DNA from: Anaerolinea thermophila
Lineage (GTDB): Bacteria; Chloroflexota; Anaerolineae; Anaerolineales; Anaerolineaceae
Assembly: GCF_020723905.1 (NCBI RefSeq)
Contig: NZ_DYHZ01000004.1
Coordinates: 115,099-179,098, forward strand
Direction: 5' to 3'
Length of the DNA: 64,000 bases
Position numbers and translations under genes: made by a program
Notes under the pieces: model-generated
What the model was told of the DNA's origin: nothing
What the model saw: the letters and a program-made list of their open reading frames with translations, nothing else
Databases searched by the model: none
Shown: positions 18,241-27,673 of the stretch, piece after piece
Layout of the letters: each line of letters begins with the position of its first letter
Numbering within the stretch: the first letter of the stretch is position 1

Positions 18241-19070
18241 AGGTAATCCGGAAACGCGTGTTTGGTGCGGGTGAACCACACGTACCCCACCATCCAGAAC
18301 AGCAAACTCATCCCGCCCGCCCAGGCAATTTGCTCCAGCGTGGGCGGCAGTCCTTCCATTAACACCCGCCGGTACATGCCGACGATTTGCGCCATGGGGT
18401 TCAATGTGACCAGAAAGCGCAGGCGTTCCGGAATGAGCGTTTCGGGGTAGAAGATGGGGGTGATGAACATCAGCAGCAGGGTGAACAGTCCGGTGGCTTG
18501 CCGGAAATCCGGGATGAACACTGAAAGCGAAGCCAGCAACCACGAAAGACCGGTCTGAAGCATGAACTGCACAAGCAGGAAGAACGGCAGGAGCAGCACC
18601 CACCCGTTCAACCCGCCGCCCACCGCCAGCACCAGAATCAACAGCAGCGCCAGCCCGATGAGTTGTTGAATCATCGTCACCAGCGTCAGGTTGACCGGCA
18701 GCACCTCCAGCGGAAACACCACCTTCTTGACCAGATTGGGGCTGAGGCGCATCAACGAACAGGAGGCGTTCACCCCCTCAGAAAAGGCGTTCCAGGGCAC
18801 CAGCCCGCACAGCAGGTACACCGCAAACACCGTGGGCGAGTCGGTAGAGCCAAAACGCACTTTGAGGAAATACGAGAAAACCAGCGTATACGCCAGCATC
18901 ATCAGCAGGGGTTGAGCCACCGCCCACAGGATGCCAAAAATCGAGCCGCGGTAGCGCGCCCGGAAATCCCGCCAGGTGAGAATGCGGATGGCTTCCCGGA
19001 AGCGAACCAGCGTTGCCACCGTTTTGGGAACATCAATCAGATCCACCAGCAATGTAAGGGCTTTGCTCAA
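18237..19070 (-). CDS. wzm: Polysaccharide ABC exporter permease, Wzm-type
   Basis: The 277-residue ABC-2 permease has six membrane segments and the conserved cytoplasmic N-terminus (LTWRDFRARYRGSIFGILW) of O-antigen and teichoic acid exporters. With the Wzt-like ATPase it should move an undecaprenyl-linked glycan across the membrane. The best start is a TTG at 19070 preceded by GGGGA about 7 bases upstream; no ATG fits the family N-terminus. The stop overlaps the ATPase start. Confidence 0.93.
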   Translation of the reverse strand: MSKALTLLVDLIDVPKTVATLVRFREAIRILTWRDFRARYRGSIFGILWAVAQPLLMMLAYTLVFSYFLKVRFGSTDSPTVFAVYLLCGLVPWNAFSEGVNASCSLMRLSPNLVKKVVFPLEVLPVNLTLVTMIQQLIGLALLLILVLAVGGGLNGWVLLLPFFLLVQFMLQTGLSWLLASLSVFIPDFRQATGLFTLLLMFITPIFYPETLIPERLRFLVTLNPMAQIVGMYRRVLMEGLPPTLEQIAWAGGMSLLFWMVGYVWFTRTKHAFPDYL

Positions 19071-19113
19071 AGAAAAATCCCCAGACCTCTTTCCAGAATC
19101 GTCCTGTGAGCGA

Positions 19114-20313
19114 TTATACCATCCTCATCGAAGAGCGCTCCACCGCCCCCAGAATCTGCCGCGCACGGTTCTGCCAGGAATGGCGGGCGGCTTCCTGACG
19201 CAGTACCTCTCGAAAACCCGGCTGTACGGCAGACGCCAGCGCCCGATCAAGTTGATCGCTCCATGCCTGCGGGGTATCTGCCGGGAACACCATGGGCACC
19301 GAGAGACTTTCCTCCATCGGGGTGAGCACCACCGGCTTTCCAGCCGCCATTGCCTCAAACAGTTTCAACGGCGAGGTGGCATGCGTAATGGGAGTGAGAC
19401 GAAACGGAATCATCACCGCATGGAACCCGTGCAGGTAGGCGGGCAAACTTTCATAGGGACGGGCATCCAGCCAGCGCACATTCGGCAGGGTTTGCCACGG
19501 GCGTTTTCCCGGACGGAGATGCAACTCTGGACCGATGACCATGAAAGAAAGGTCTGCCCGCAGGCGGGCAACCGCCTCCAGCAGTTCATCGTCGAACCAC
19601 TCTGCCAGCGCGCCAATGTACCCGATGATGGGTTTTCCCTCCCTGCGCAGTTCTTCGATTTCAGGGGCAAGGCGCCCGGGCGGTTGTGAGAAAAACGTCA
19701 CATCTGCCCCGTTCGGGCACAGGATGAGATCCGCGCGCTCGGTCCGGAAGGTTTCCTCCAGGCGCCGCGCAGTGACCAGCACCACCTCCGCGCGCGCAAT
19801 CCGCTCACGGTGCTGATGCGCCAGCAGGCAGGGATGCACCTGTCTGAAGGTGGAAAAATCGTCCACAATGTCATAGATCAGACGGGAACGTTGCAGCGCA
19901 AACGCCGGAGAGTAACTCCACGGCAGGAGATACAGAAAAGGATCTTCCAGCCCGGCAAGCGCCTGCGGCGGCGCACAGCACAGCCGGAGATTTGCCTCCA
20001 TCTCCAGCAGTTCAGGTGCTCCCTGCCAGGACCAGTCCGGCTCCAGATAGACCACCTTTTCGCCCAGCCCTGCCAGCGCCCGCGCCAGTTGTTGCGGGCG
20101 CTGAAAGAGTTGTTTTTGCCACGAAAGCCCCGGCGCAAATACCCACACGCGCTCCCCGCCTGCCCATTCTGCCAGTTGAAGCCGCACCTGCCCGACCTGC
20201 CGGGCAAAGCGAAGTGCGCGCCAGGTCTGTTTTACGCGCCACCACAGAGTTTTGATCCACACCAGCGGCGGGCAGATCCATGGATTTTCCCCCGCGCGCG
20301 AAACCACCTTCAT
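19114..20313 (-). CDS. GT4-like glycosyltransferase
   Basis: The 399-residue protein is a GT-B fold transferase similar to residues 375-720 of the fusion gene at 13897-16941. Shared motifs are LILCPNGADVTFF, IGYIGALAEWFDDELL, a VIGPE strand and THATSPLKLFEAMAAGKPVV. It should act in the cytoplasm on a nucleotide sugar; donor and acceptor are unknown. The start at 20313 overlaps the previous stop (ATGA) behind a purine-rich GGAGGGGGAGAGGGG run. Longer readings overlap the upstream gene and are rejected. A 43-base gap separates it from the permease gene. Confidence 0.9.
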   Translation of the reverse strand: MKVVSRAGENPWICPPLVWIKTLWWRVKQTWRALRFARQVGQVRLQLAEWAGGERVWVFAPGLSWQKQLFQRPQQLARALAGLGEKVVYLEPDWSWQGAPELLEMEANLRLCCAPPQALAGLEDPFLYLLPWSYSPAFALQRSRLIYDIVDDFSTFRQVHPCLLAHQHRERIARAEVVLVTARRLEETFRTERADLILCPNGADVTFFSQPPGRLAPEIEELRREGKPIIGYIGALAEWFDDELLEAVARLRADLSFMVIGPELHLRPGKRPWQTLPNVRWLDARPYESLPAYLHGFHAVMIPFRLTPITHATSPLKLFEAMAAGKPVVLTPMEESLSVPMVFPADTPQAWSDQLDRALASAVQPGFREVLRQEAARHSWQNRARQILGAVERSSMRMV

Positions 20314-21431
20314 CCCCTCTCCCCCTCCATCACCGCCAGAATTTGCCGGTGAATGGCAATCTGATTGAAGCGCTCCAGAGCAATCTGGCGCGACCTTGCA
20401 CCCATTTGCCGGCGCAGGTCTTCCGAACGCAGCAGGTCTTCCAGCCGATTCGCCAGCGCCTCCACGTCCCGGGTGGGCACGAGATAGCCGTTCACCCCGT
20501 CCTCCACCGCCACCCGACATCCGGGCAGGTCGGTTGCCACCACAGGCAAACCGCAGGCAACTGCTTCCATGAGCGCCGCTGGCATGCCTTCTCCGTAATA
20601 AGAGGGGAACACAAACACATCCGCCTGCGCATAGACTTCTTCCATGCGCGGCTGAAAGCCCCACCACTCCGCCAGACCGGCTTCTGCCCACGCCTGCACC
20701 GTCTCCCGCGTCAGCGAAAGCGGATTGCCCGCATCCACATCGCCCGCCAGAGCCAGCCGGAAAGCCACCCCGCGCTGACGCAGGATTTTGCCTGCCTCGA
20801 CCAGTTCTTCCACCCCCTTTTCGCGCAGGAAACGTCCGGCGAACAGCGCCACCGGCACCTCGTTGTGATGGGGAACAGGATGAAAGCGCTCCACATCCAC
20901 ACCCAGCCCGGTCAGCAGGTGTGCCTGCCCGCGGCGGAGCAACCCCTGACGGAGAAAATACTGCCGGTCCAGATCGTTCTCAAAAAGCACCTGCTGGCGC
21001 GGAGAGCGCAGAATCAGCCGGTACAGCACCAGCGTCAGCGGACGCAACAGCCGTGCCCGCAGTTCATCTGAAACCAGCACATAGCCCCTGCCGGTAATAT
21101 TGCTCACCACCCGCGGCACACCGGTAATCGCCGCGGCAATCCCGCCGTACAGCACCGGCTTGATGGTCATGTGATTGACCACATCCGGTCGCTCTTTGCG
21201 GTACAGGCGCACCAGCCGCCACAGCGCATCCCATTCCTTCCACGGCGCCAGCGACTGCCTGCCCACCTCCCAGCGCACCCAGCGGAAACCATCTCCCTGC
21301 AGGGCAGAGACAAACGGTCCCTCCGGCGAGACCAGCACCACCTCGTGCCCTTCCCGGCGCAGAAAGCGCGCAAAGTTCAGGCGGTAGTTGTACAGAAACC
21401 AGTCGGTGTTGGCAACCAGCAGAATTTTCAT
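20310..21431 (-). CDS. GT4 family glycosyltransferase
   Basis: The 373-residue enzyme is a clear GT4 retaining transferase. It has the N-terminal MKILLVANTDWFLYNYR, a mid-domain FAGRFLREKGVEELVEA and the E-x7-E motif in GEGMPAALMEAVACGLPVVAT. This branch includes enzymes adding hexose or N-acetyl-hexosamine in capsule and O-antigen clusters; the sugar cannot be told. ATGA overlaps at both ends show translational coupling with its neighbours. Confidence 0.93.
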   Translation of the reverse strand: MKILLVANTDWFLYNYRLNFARFLRREGHEVVLVSPEGPFVSALQGDGFRWVRWEVGRQSLAPWKEWDALWRLVRLYRKERPDVVNHMTIKPVLYGGIAAAITGVPRVVSNITGRGYVLVSDELRARLLRPLTLVLYRLILRSPRQQVLFENDLDRQYFLRQGLLRRGQAHLLTGLGVDVERFHPVPHHNEVPVALFAGRFLREKGVEELVEAGKILRQRGVAFRLALAGDVDAGNPLSLTRETVQAWAEAGLAEWWGFQPRMEEVYAQADVFVFPSYYGEGMPAALMEAVACGLPVVATDLPGCRVAVEDGVNGYLVPTRDVEALANRLEDLLRSEDLRRQMGARSRQIALERFNQIAIHRQILAVMEGERG

Positions 21432-22561
21432 GCCCCGTTTAATTCCCGGTACAGTTCAACAAGGCGCGCTTCCATCGCCTTCCAGCCGAAGCGGGTATCA
21501 TATGCCCGGCGGGCGGCTTCGCCCATGCGGACGCGCAGAGAGGTATCGTCGGCAAGGCGCGTCAGGGCTTCATCCAGCGCCTGCACATCTCCGTAGGGAA
21601 TGGCAATACCCATGCCCCATTCCTCCACAATGCGATCCACGTTCGTGCCTTTTGCCACCACGATGGGTTTGCCCAGCATCATGGCTTCGAACAGTTTGTT
21701 CGGGCTGGAATAACGGTTGTTGATGACACCCGGATCATAAAGGGCAAACAGCACATCCGCCTGCTGGGAAAGGTCCAGCGCCTGCCGGTAGGGAATCCGT
21801 CCATGCCAGACAGCGTTGGGCAGTTCGCGCAGTCTCTCCAGGATGATCGGCTCATCCCCACCAAAACCCGCCATCTCCAGCCGCCACTGCGGATGACGGC
21901 GCAGCACTTCAATGACTTCCAGGAGCATGCGCTCCACGTGCATTAACCCCACGTAACTCAGGCGCAGCACACCCTCCGGCGAGGGTTGAAAGGCAGGCAG
22001 AAACGCCCGTTCATCCTCGGGACTGTTATAAATCACCTCCAGGCGGCGCGGATGCGACCCGGCAATCTGCTCGCGGCGGGCGTCGTCGCACAGAATCACC
22101 GCATCCGCCTGATCAATGGCGCGCAGGTCCCGGCGCCGAATCCAGGACTTGATCCATCCCGGCGTGCGCCGCAGATGATCGGCGTAAAAATCGAAGATAT
22201 CGTACACCACCCGCCTGCCGTACAGGCGCCCCGCCCACAGCGCCGGCAGGATGGTGTCGAAATCGCAGGCGTGCAGGACATCGTACTCGCGGGCATGGCG
22301 CATCAGCCACGCCATCAGCGCCGCCTGCCAGCGGAGCAGATTCGGCAGGTTGAAAATCCCCGAAGCGTACCGCGCGCGAATCGGCACGCGGTAAATGAAA
22401 AAGCCCTCGCGCTGTTCCACCCGCGGCTGACTGGCGGTACGATCCCACGCCAGCACGTCCACGCTGTACCCCGCCCGCACCAGCGCCCGCGCTTCCTTCT
22501 CCACCCGCGGATCGGGTGCAATCGGGTTGGAACGACAAAAGAGGACTTTTTTTTCTGTCAT
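21428..22561 (-). CDS. GT4 family glycosyltransferase, first gene of operon
   Basis: The 377-residue GT4-like transferase has N-terminal LFCRSNPIAPDPRVEKEA, central VIYNSPEDE and the C-terminal donor-binding stretch SSPNKLFEAMMLGKPIVVAKG. It is the first gene of the ten-gene minus-strand polysaccharide operon. A TATAAT lies only 6 bases before its ATG and no ribosome site exists, so the mRNA should be leaderless. Its stop overlaps the next start (ATGA). Substrates are unknown. Confidence 0.92.
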   Translation of the reverse strand: MTEKKVLFCRSNPIAPDPRVEKEARALVRAGYSVDVLAWDRTASQPRVEQREGFFIYRVPIRARYASGIFNLPNLLRWQAALMAWLMRHAREYDVLHACDFDTILPALWAGRLYGRRVVYDIFDFYADHLRRTPGWIKSWIRRRDLRAIDQADAVILCDDARREQIAGSHPRRLEVIYNSPEDERAFLPAFQPSPEGVLRLSYVGLMHVERMLLEVIEVLRRHPQWRLEMAGFGGDEPIILERLRELPNAVWHGRIPYRQALDLSQQADVLFALYDPGVINNRYSSPNKLFEAMMLGKPIVVAKGTNVDRIVEEWGMGIAIPYGDVQALDEALTRLADDTSLRVRMGEAARRAYDTRFGWKAMEARLVELYRELNGA

Positions 22562-22567
22562 GCCGTT

Positions 22568-22573
22568 ATTATA
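22568..22573 (-). promoter_or_regulatory. -10 box of the minus-strand polysaccharide operon
   Basis: TATAAT reading right to left (22573 to 22568), then six bases to the ATG at 22561. The -35 region is weak. Leaderless transcription is expected. Confidence 0.7.
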
Positions 22574-22651
22574 TCAGAGCCAAAACGGCATAAACCTTGC
22601 ACACCTCTTGAAATGAAAATCGGGATACAATCGAACTCAGGAGGTTGTTTC

Positions 22652-23311
22652 GTGCGCAGGGTTCTTGTGCTTTTTACCTTAACACTCATGCTCGCCGCGT
22701 GCCGGGCTTTACCCGCCCAGCCCACCCCTATCACCGCACCCTCACCGGCGGCGCCCACCGCCACCCCGCAGATAGTGCGTACCCTGCCCCCACTGGTCAC
22801 CCCCACCCAGCCGCAAAGCCCCGAAGCGCCCGCGCCCGAATCCGCCCCCCGGCAGGAACCCCCTGCCCCCAGCCCCACCCCTGCCTTCGTCATCCAGGCG
22901 GGATCGCCCGCCTATTTGCCCGCCTTCACCCACCCCGAAGCCGGCTGTGGATGGGTGGGCATTGCCGGTCAGATTTTTGACTCTTCGGGGATGCCCGTGG
23001 AGAACACCGTGGTGGTGGTCAAAGGGCTTTTCAACGGCAAAGCCGTGGATGCACTTGCCCTCAGCGGGCTGGCAAAAGGGTATGGATCCGGCGGATATGA
23101 GATTCAGGTCGGCACGGCATCCGCCGCTACCAGCGAAGCCCTCACCATCCAGTTGCTCAATGACCGATTTGAACCCCTCTCGCCGGTTTACCCCGTACAG
23201 ACCTTTGACGACTGCCAGAAAAACCTGATTCTCATCAACTTCCAGTCCACCGCCAGCCAGTTCTGGCTGTACCTGCCCGCCATCCTCAACGAATCTCCCG
23301 AATCCCCCTGA
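22652..23311 (+). CDS. Putative lipoprotein with Pro/Thr-rich linker
   Basis: The 219-residue protein has a lipoprotein signal (hydrophobic stretch, LMLAAC), then about 65 residues rich in Pro, Thr, Ala and Ser, then a beta-rich domain of about 130 residues with WVGIAGQIFDSSGMPVENTV, resembling carboxypeptidase regulatory or Ig-like folds. It should be anchored outside the membrane. The GTG at 22652 is supported by a perfect AGGAGG (22639-22644) seven bases upstream. A TACAAT at 22626-22631 is a possible -10. It lies back to back with the polysaccharide operon and 22 bases before the Wzz-like gene. Function unknown. Confidence 0.82.
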   Translation: MRRVLVLFTLTLMLAACRALPAQPTPITAPSPAAPTATPQIVRTLPPLVTPTQPQSPEAPAPESAPRQEPPAPSPTPAFVIQAGSPAYLPAFTHPEAGCGWVGIAGQIFDSSGMPVENTVVVVKGLFNGKAVDALALSGLAKGYGSGGYEIQVGTASAATSEALTIQLLNDRFEPLSPVYPVQTFDDCQKNLILINFQSTASQFWLYLPAILNESPESP

Positions 23312-23321
23312 CGCCTGCGGG

Positions 23322-23327
23322 TATAAT
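23322..23327 (+). promoter_or_regulatory. -10 box of the Wzz-like/ligase/protease operon
   Basis: TATAAT followed by six bases and the ATG at 23334, the same arrangement as at 22561. No clear -35. A leaderless start is likely, just after the lipoprotein stop. Confidence 0.65.
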
Positions 23328-23333
23328 ATTCCC

Positions 23334-24119
23334 ATGCCAGAAACCTCAACCGAACTGTCCCTGCGCCGCGAGGGCGAGCGCCTGCTCCGGCGCTGGTGGG
23401 TGTTGATTGTGTGCGCCTTTCTGGGCGCGCTGGGCGCATACCTGTACAGCCTGCGCGCCGCCACCGAATACGAAGTCTCCTTCAGCGTGCTCACCGGCAT
23501 TGATCAGACCACCGCGGGCGAACTGACGCAGTACGAGGAAGATGTCATGTTCGAGGCGGTGGGCTATATCCTCTACTCCCCCGACACGCTGGCGCAGGTC
23601 GCCGCACTGGCACAGCAACAGGGCATGGACCTCACCCCCGCCGACCTGCGCGACTCTTCCAGCGTGGAGCGCCGCCTCAACGAATGGCGCGTGCGCCTGC
23701 ACCGCCCCAGCCCGCAGGAAGCCGAAACCCTCGGCAGATTGTGGATGCAGTGGGCGTGGGACGAACTGCGCCGCGCCTATGCCCACGCCCTCACCGCCGA
23801 CGGACTGCGCCGCTACGCCGAGAGCCTCACCGCCTGCCTTGCCCGCACCGTCACCACCGAACCTGCCTACGGACTGTGTGGATTTAACCGCCTGCCCGAC
23901 CTGCAGGCAGAACTGGCTCAAACCAGCCAGCACCTGCTGGACGAGCGTCTTGCCTCGCGCGGGCTGAGCAGTAGCCTTCTGCTCCACGAAGTCCAGTGGG
24001 AAACCCCCGTCCCCCGTCCCGTCTCCTACCGCCGCGGCTGGCTGGTGCTGAGCGGGCTTGGGCTGGGTTTGCTGGCTGGGCTCATCCTCGTCTTTGCCAT
24101 CCCGGAGAGGAAAGCATGA
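23334..24119 (+). CDS. Wzz-like chain-length/polysaccharide co-polymerase protein
   Basis: The 261-residue protein has the Wzz-type layout: a short cytoplasmic N-terminus with an Arg cluster, a membrane helix at about 22-40, a large helical extracytoplasmic part, and a second helix at about 232-256. Such proteins set glycan chain length or assist export and polymerisation. Sequence similarity to classical Wzz is weak, so the call rests on topology and on the next gene being an O-antigen ligase/polymerase. The stop overlaps the next start (ATGA). No ribosome site precedes the ATG. Confidence 0.68.
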   Translation: MPETSTELSLRREGERLLRRWWVLIVCAFLGALGAYLYSLRAATEYEVSFSVLTGIDQTTAGELTQYEEDVMFEAVGYILYSPDTLAQVAALAQQQGMDLTPADLRDSSSVERRLNEWRVRLHRPSPQEAETLGRLWMQWAWDELRRAYAHALTADGLRRYAESLTACLARTVTTEPAYGLCGFNRLPDLQAELAQTSQHLLDERLASRGLSSSLLLHEVQWETPVPRPVSYRRGWLVLSGLGLGLLAGLILVFAIPERKA

Positions 24120-25588
24120 CCTTCCGGCACAAAGCCTGCCGCCTGACCGTTGAGGCGCTGTGGGCACTGCTGGCGCTGGCACTGCCTTTCACCAGTTTTC
24201 CACTGGTGGCGCGCCTGACCGGCTCCAGCATGGTTGCCCCTGCCGCGCTCCTGCCCCTCGGTGCGCTGATGGTGCTGTGGTTCCTGCCGCAACTCTGGCA
24301 GGGCGCGCGCCTTCCCCGCCTGATTCTGCCCCTGCTGGCGTTTGCAGGCGCGGGTTTGCTTTCCACTTTCCTCTCGTATTTCCTGCCCCTGCCCCTCTTT
24401 CGCGAAATCCCCCCCTACCGCCAGCAGATCGAAGCCCTGGCGACCCTGGCAATGGGCATGGGGTTTTACCTGCTCACCACCCTGTGGACAGGCGACCCCG
24501 AACGCCGCCGTGCCTTCCTGCGCTGGGTCAACCGCTCCGGCGTGATTCTGATTGCCGCGGCACTGGCGCAAGCCCTCTTCTGGCGCCTTAACGGCGCTTA
24601 CCCGCAGTGGATGGACACCCTGCAAACCTGGCTGGTCACCCACGAACTTTACCCCGCCCGCGCCAGCGCGGTTGCCTTTGAACCCTCCTGGCTGGCGCAC
24701 CAGTTGAACATGCTCTACCTGCCCTGGTGGCTTGCCGCCTCCCTGCGCAATGAAAGCGTTCACCGCTGGCGTCTGGGCTTTCTCACCGCCGAGCGCCTGC
24801 TTCTGCTGGGCGGGCTGGCTTCGCTGGTGGTCTCGGTCTCGCGGGTGGGCTTGCTGGCACTGGTGCTGATGATCGCCGCCCTGCTCTTCGGCGGCGCCCT
24901 GCGCCTCATGGCATGGATGCAGGATCACCTCACCCGCCGCTCGCGCGCACAGGGCTTTACCCGCACCTTCCTGCGCGCCGCCGTGGGCGCTGCCATCATT
25001 CTGCTGGTGGGCGCGCTGGTACTGGGCATCTTTGCCGGTTCGGCGATTGCCCTGCGCCGTTTTGATCCACGCATGGAAAAATTCTTCGACATCCGCGTCC
25101 TGCTGGTCAAAGGCTCATTCCTCGCCTATGCCAATCAACTGGTGTTTGCCGAGCGCCTCATCTTCTGGCAGGCTGGATGGCAGGTGTTCAACGATCACCC
25201 CCTGTTCGGCGTGGGTATGGGCAATGTGGGCTATTTCTTCCCCCGCACCCTCAGCGCCTTTTCCTGGAATCTCACCGAAGTCTCCACCCTGATGTACCAT
25301 CTGAACATCATCCCCAACGCAAAATCGCTGTGGGTGCGCCTGCTGGCAGAGACCGGCGCACTGGGCTTTTCCTGCTTTCTGGTGTGGCTCATTCTGCAGG
25401 GTTGGACAGCCCGCCAATTGCTTACCTCCCGCCAGGCGCTTTCCGGTACAATTGGATTAACCGGTCTGCTTTTGCTGACAGGGCTGATCGCCGAAGGCTT
25501 CAGCGTAGATACCTTCGGACTGCCCTATTACTGGATCACCCTTGCGCTGGTCTCCGGCGCCGCATTCGATAAAGGAGTGGAATCATGA
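24116..25588 (+). CDS. O-antigen ligase/polymerase-like membrane protein
   Basis: The 490-residue protein has about twelve membrane segments and a large outer loop near residues 310-420 with HPLFGVGMGNVGYFFP, matching the HPxxGxGxG signature of the WaaL/Wzy family. It should join or polymerise lipid-linked glycans outside the membrane. The ATG at 24116 overlaps the previous stop and follows GAGAGG; longer readings into the Wzz-like gene are rejected. Its own stop overlaps the metalloprotease start (ATGA), tying all three together. Confidence 0.88.
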   Translation: MTFRHKACRLTVEALWALLALALPFTSFPLVARLTGSSMVAPAALLPLGALMVLWFLPQLWQGARLPRLILPLLAFAGAGLLSTFLSYFLPLPLFREIPPYRQQIEALATLAMGMGFYLLTTLWTGDPERRRAFLRWVNRSGVILIAAALAQALFWRLNGAYPQWMDTLQTWLVTHELYPARASAVAFEPSWLAHQLNMLYLPWWLAASLRNESVHRWRLGFLTAERLLLLGGLASLVVSVSRVGLLALVLMIAALLFGGALRLMAWMQDHLTRRSRAQGFTRTFLRAAVGAAIILLVGALVLGIFAGSAIALRRFDPRMEKFFDIRVLLVKGSFLAYANQLVFAERLIFWQAGWQVFNDHPLFGVGMGNVGYFFPRTLSAFSWNLTEVSTLMYHLNIIPNAKSLWVRLLAETGALGFSCFLVWLILQGWTARQLLTSRQALSGTIGLTGLLLLTGLIAEGFSVDTFGLPYYWITLALVSGAAFDKGVES

Positions 25589-27624
25589 GCGATACGGCTA
25601 AAAAATGGCTGCTTGCCTGTGGTATTCTCGTTCTGGTAGCATGTCTGTGCCTTTCGGTGGTGGGAATCGGCGGCGCGGCGCTGTTGTTCTTCACCAGTGG
25701 AGAGATCAGCAAAACCCTCACCGTGCCTCTGCCCACCCTTGACCTCTCCCCTCAGGAGACCGCCACCCCGCAGGAAAGCACCCCTCTGCCCTTTGACCCT
25801 CTCCCCCGCCCGCAGGACGGCAGTGAAGCCATCGCCGCAGAGACTCTGCAAACCCTGCGCAATACCCTGGTGCCGGTGAACGACCCGCTGGACGTTGCCG
25901 CGCGCCTGCTGGGCATCACCGGCGTCTCACCCACCCTGCCCGCTCCCGCCGCGCCCTACCGCGTGGGCGATCAGAAATCCTTCTGGGTAACCAACACCGA
26001 CACCGATGAAACCCGTCAGGTCACCGCCACCCTGCGCTACGCCACCGATGTGGTGTACTTCTGGGTGGAAAACGGCATCCAGACCGACGACCGCGCCCTG
26101 AAGCGCCTGGCAGACACCTTCTCCAACAAAATTGTTCCCACCAACCGCGAGTTCTTCGGCACCGAATGGACCCCCGGCGTGGATAACGACCCCCATCTCT
26201 ACGTGCTGTACGTCTCCAACATCGGCATGGACATTGCCGGCTATTACTCCTCCTCCGACGAAGTCCCCCCCGCCGTCAACGAGACCTCCAACGGACATGA
26301 AATGTTCGTGCTCAGCGCCGACAACATCGCCCTGGATGAAGAATACACCTACGGCACCATGGCCCACGAATTTCAGCACATGATTCACTACTACCGCGAT
26401 AAAAACGAAGAATCCTGGCTCAATGAGGGCTTTTCGGTGCTGGCAGAACTGCTCAACGGCTACGATATCGGCGGCTTTGATTACCTCTTCATGCTCGACC
26501 CCGACCTGCCGCTGACGTACTGGCCCGACCCCAGCCAGTCCACCCCGCACTACGGCGCCTCCTTCCTTTTCGTTACCTACTTCCTCGACCGCTTTGGCGA
26601 AGACGCCACCAAAGCCCTGGTGGCGCACCCCGAAAACGGCATGGAGAGCATTGACCTGGTATTGCAGGAGCAAAACCTCACCGACCCGCTGACCGGTAAA
26701 CCCCTCACCGCCGACAGCCTCTTCGCCGACTGGACGGTTGCCAACTACCTTCAGGATCGGCGTGTGGGCGACGGGCGCTACGCCTACTCCCGTTACGACG
26801 CCCCACAGGCAACCCCCACCGAATATGTGGAAACCTGCCCCTCCGAACCGCTGACCCGCGAAGTCAATCAGTACGGCACCGACTACATTCAGATCACCTG
26901 CCCCGGCGAGCATACCCTCATCTTCCAGGGCGCAACCATCGCCTCGCTCCTGCCCGAAAGCCCCTACTCCGGCAATTACGCCTTCTGGTCGAACAAGGGC
27001 GACGAATCTGACATGACCCTCACGCGCCGCTTTGACTTTACCGGCATGCAAGCCCCCATCACCCTGCGCTACCGCATGTGGTACGACCTGGAGGAAAGTT
27101 ACGATTACCTCTATCTGGTGGCTTCTACCGACGGCAAGATCTGGGAAATGGTGCAAACCCCCTCCGGAACCGATGAAAACCCCGTCGGCAACAACCTTGG
27201 CTGGGGATACAACGGCACCACCGGCGGCTGGGTGGAAGAAGAAGTGGATCTCTCCCGATACGCCGGTCAGCAGGTGTACCTGCGCTTCGAATACATCACC
27301 GACGCCGCGGTCAATGGCGAAGGATTCCTGCTGGACGACATCTCCGTGGATGCGGTGGGCTACTTCAGCGATTTTGAACAGGACGAGGGCGGCTGGGAAG
27401 CGCGCGGCTTTGCCCGCATTGCCAACCTGCTCCCCCAGACCTTCCGCGTCACTCTGATTCTGGAAAACGGCAAGACGCAGGTCATCCCGCTGGAACTGGA
27501 TGAAAATCAACGTGTGGAGTACCCCCTTGATCTCAAGAGTGCTGACGCCCGCGCCACGCTGGTGGTGAGCGGCACCACCCGCTTCACCGTCCAGCCCGCC
27601 TATTACACACTGCAGATTCGCTAA
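25585..27624 (+). CDS. Membrane-anchored HExxH metalloprotease
   Basis: The 679-residue protein has an N-terminal membrane anchor (about 9-37), a Pro/Thr-rich linker, then a zinc metalloprotease domain with H261-E262-F-Q-H265 and a probable third ligand E281 in WLNEGFS. This resembles hyicolysin (M30) or immune inhibitor A-like peptidases. The C-terminal 230 residues form beta-rich modules (EEVDLSRYAGQQVYLRFEY) like those after immune inhibitor A. It should act outside the cell. It is coupled by ATGA to the ligase-like gene, an unusual pairing that suggests processing of envelope proteins or glycoproteins. Family assignment is moderate; catalysis is likely. Confidence 0.85.
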   Translation: MSDTAKKWLLACGILVLVACLCLSVVGIGGAALLFFTSGEISKTLTVPLPTLDLSPQETATPQESTPLPFDPLPRPQDGSEAIAAETLQTLRNTLVPVNDPLDVAARLLGITGVSPTLPAPAAPYRVGDQKSFWVTNTDTDETRQVTATLRYATDVVYFWVENGIQTDDRALKRLADTFSNKIVPTNREFFGTEWTPGVDNDPHLYVLYVSNIGMDIAGYYSSSDEVPPAVNETSNGHEMFVLSADNIALDEEYTYGTMAHEFQHMIHYYRDKNEESWLNEGFSVLAELLNGYDIGGFDYLFMLDPDLPLTYWPDPSQSTPHYGASFLFVTYFLDRFGEDATKALVAHPENGMESIDLVLQEQNLTDPLTGKPLTADSLFADWTVANYLQDRRVGDGRYAYSRYDAPQATPTEYVETCPSEPLTREVNQYGTDYIQITCPGEHTLIFQGATIASLLPESPYSGNYAFWSNKGDESDMTLTRRFDFTGMQAPITLRYRMWYDLEESYDYLYLVASTDGKIWEMVQTPSGTDENPVGNNLGWGYNGTTGGWVEEEVDLSRYAGQQVYLRFEYITDAAVNGEGFLLDDISVDAVGYFSDFEQDEGGWEARGFARIANLLPQTFRVTLILENGKTQVIPLELDENQRVEYPLDLKSADARATLVVSGTTRFTVQPAYYTLQIR

Positions 27625-27639
27625 CCCCGCTCCTGCCCG

Positions 27640-27665
27640 GCTCTCCCCCGCAAATGCAGGAGAGC
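27640..27665. terminator. Hairpin between convergent genes, no T run
   Basis: A perfect 7-bp stem (27640-27646 with 27659-27665) in the 49-base gap between the protease and acetyltransferase genes. It could limit read-through from either side, but lacks a U tract. Confidence 0.35.
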
Positions 27666-27673
27666 GTCTGGCA

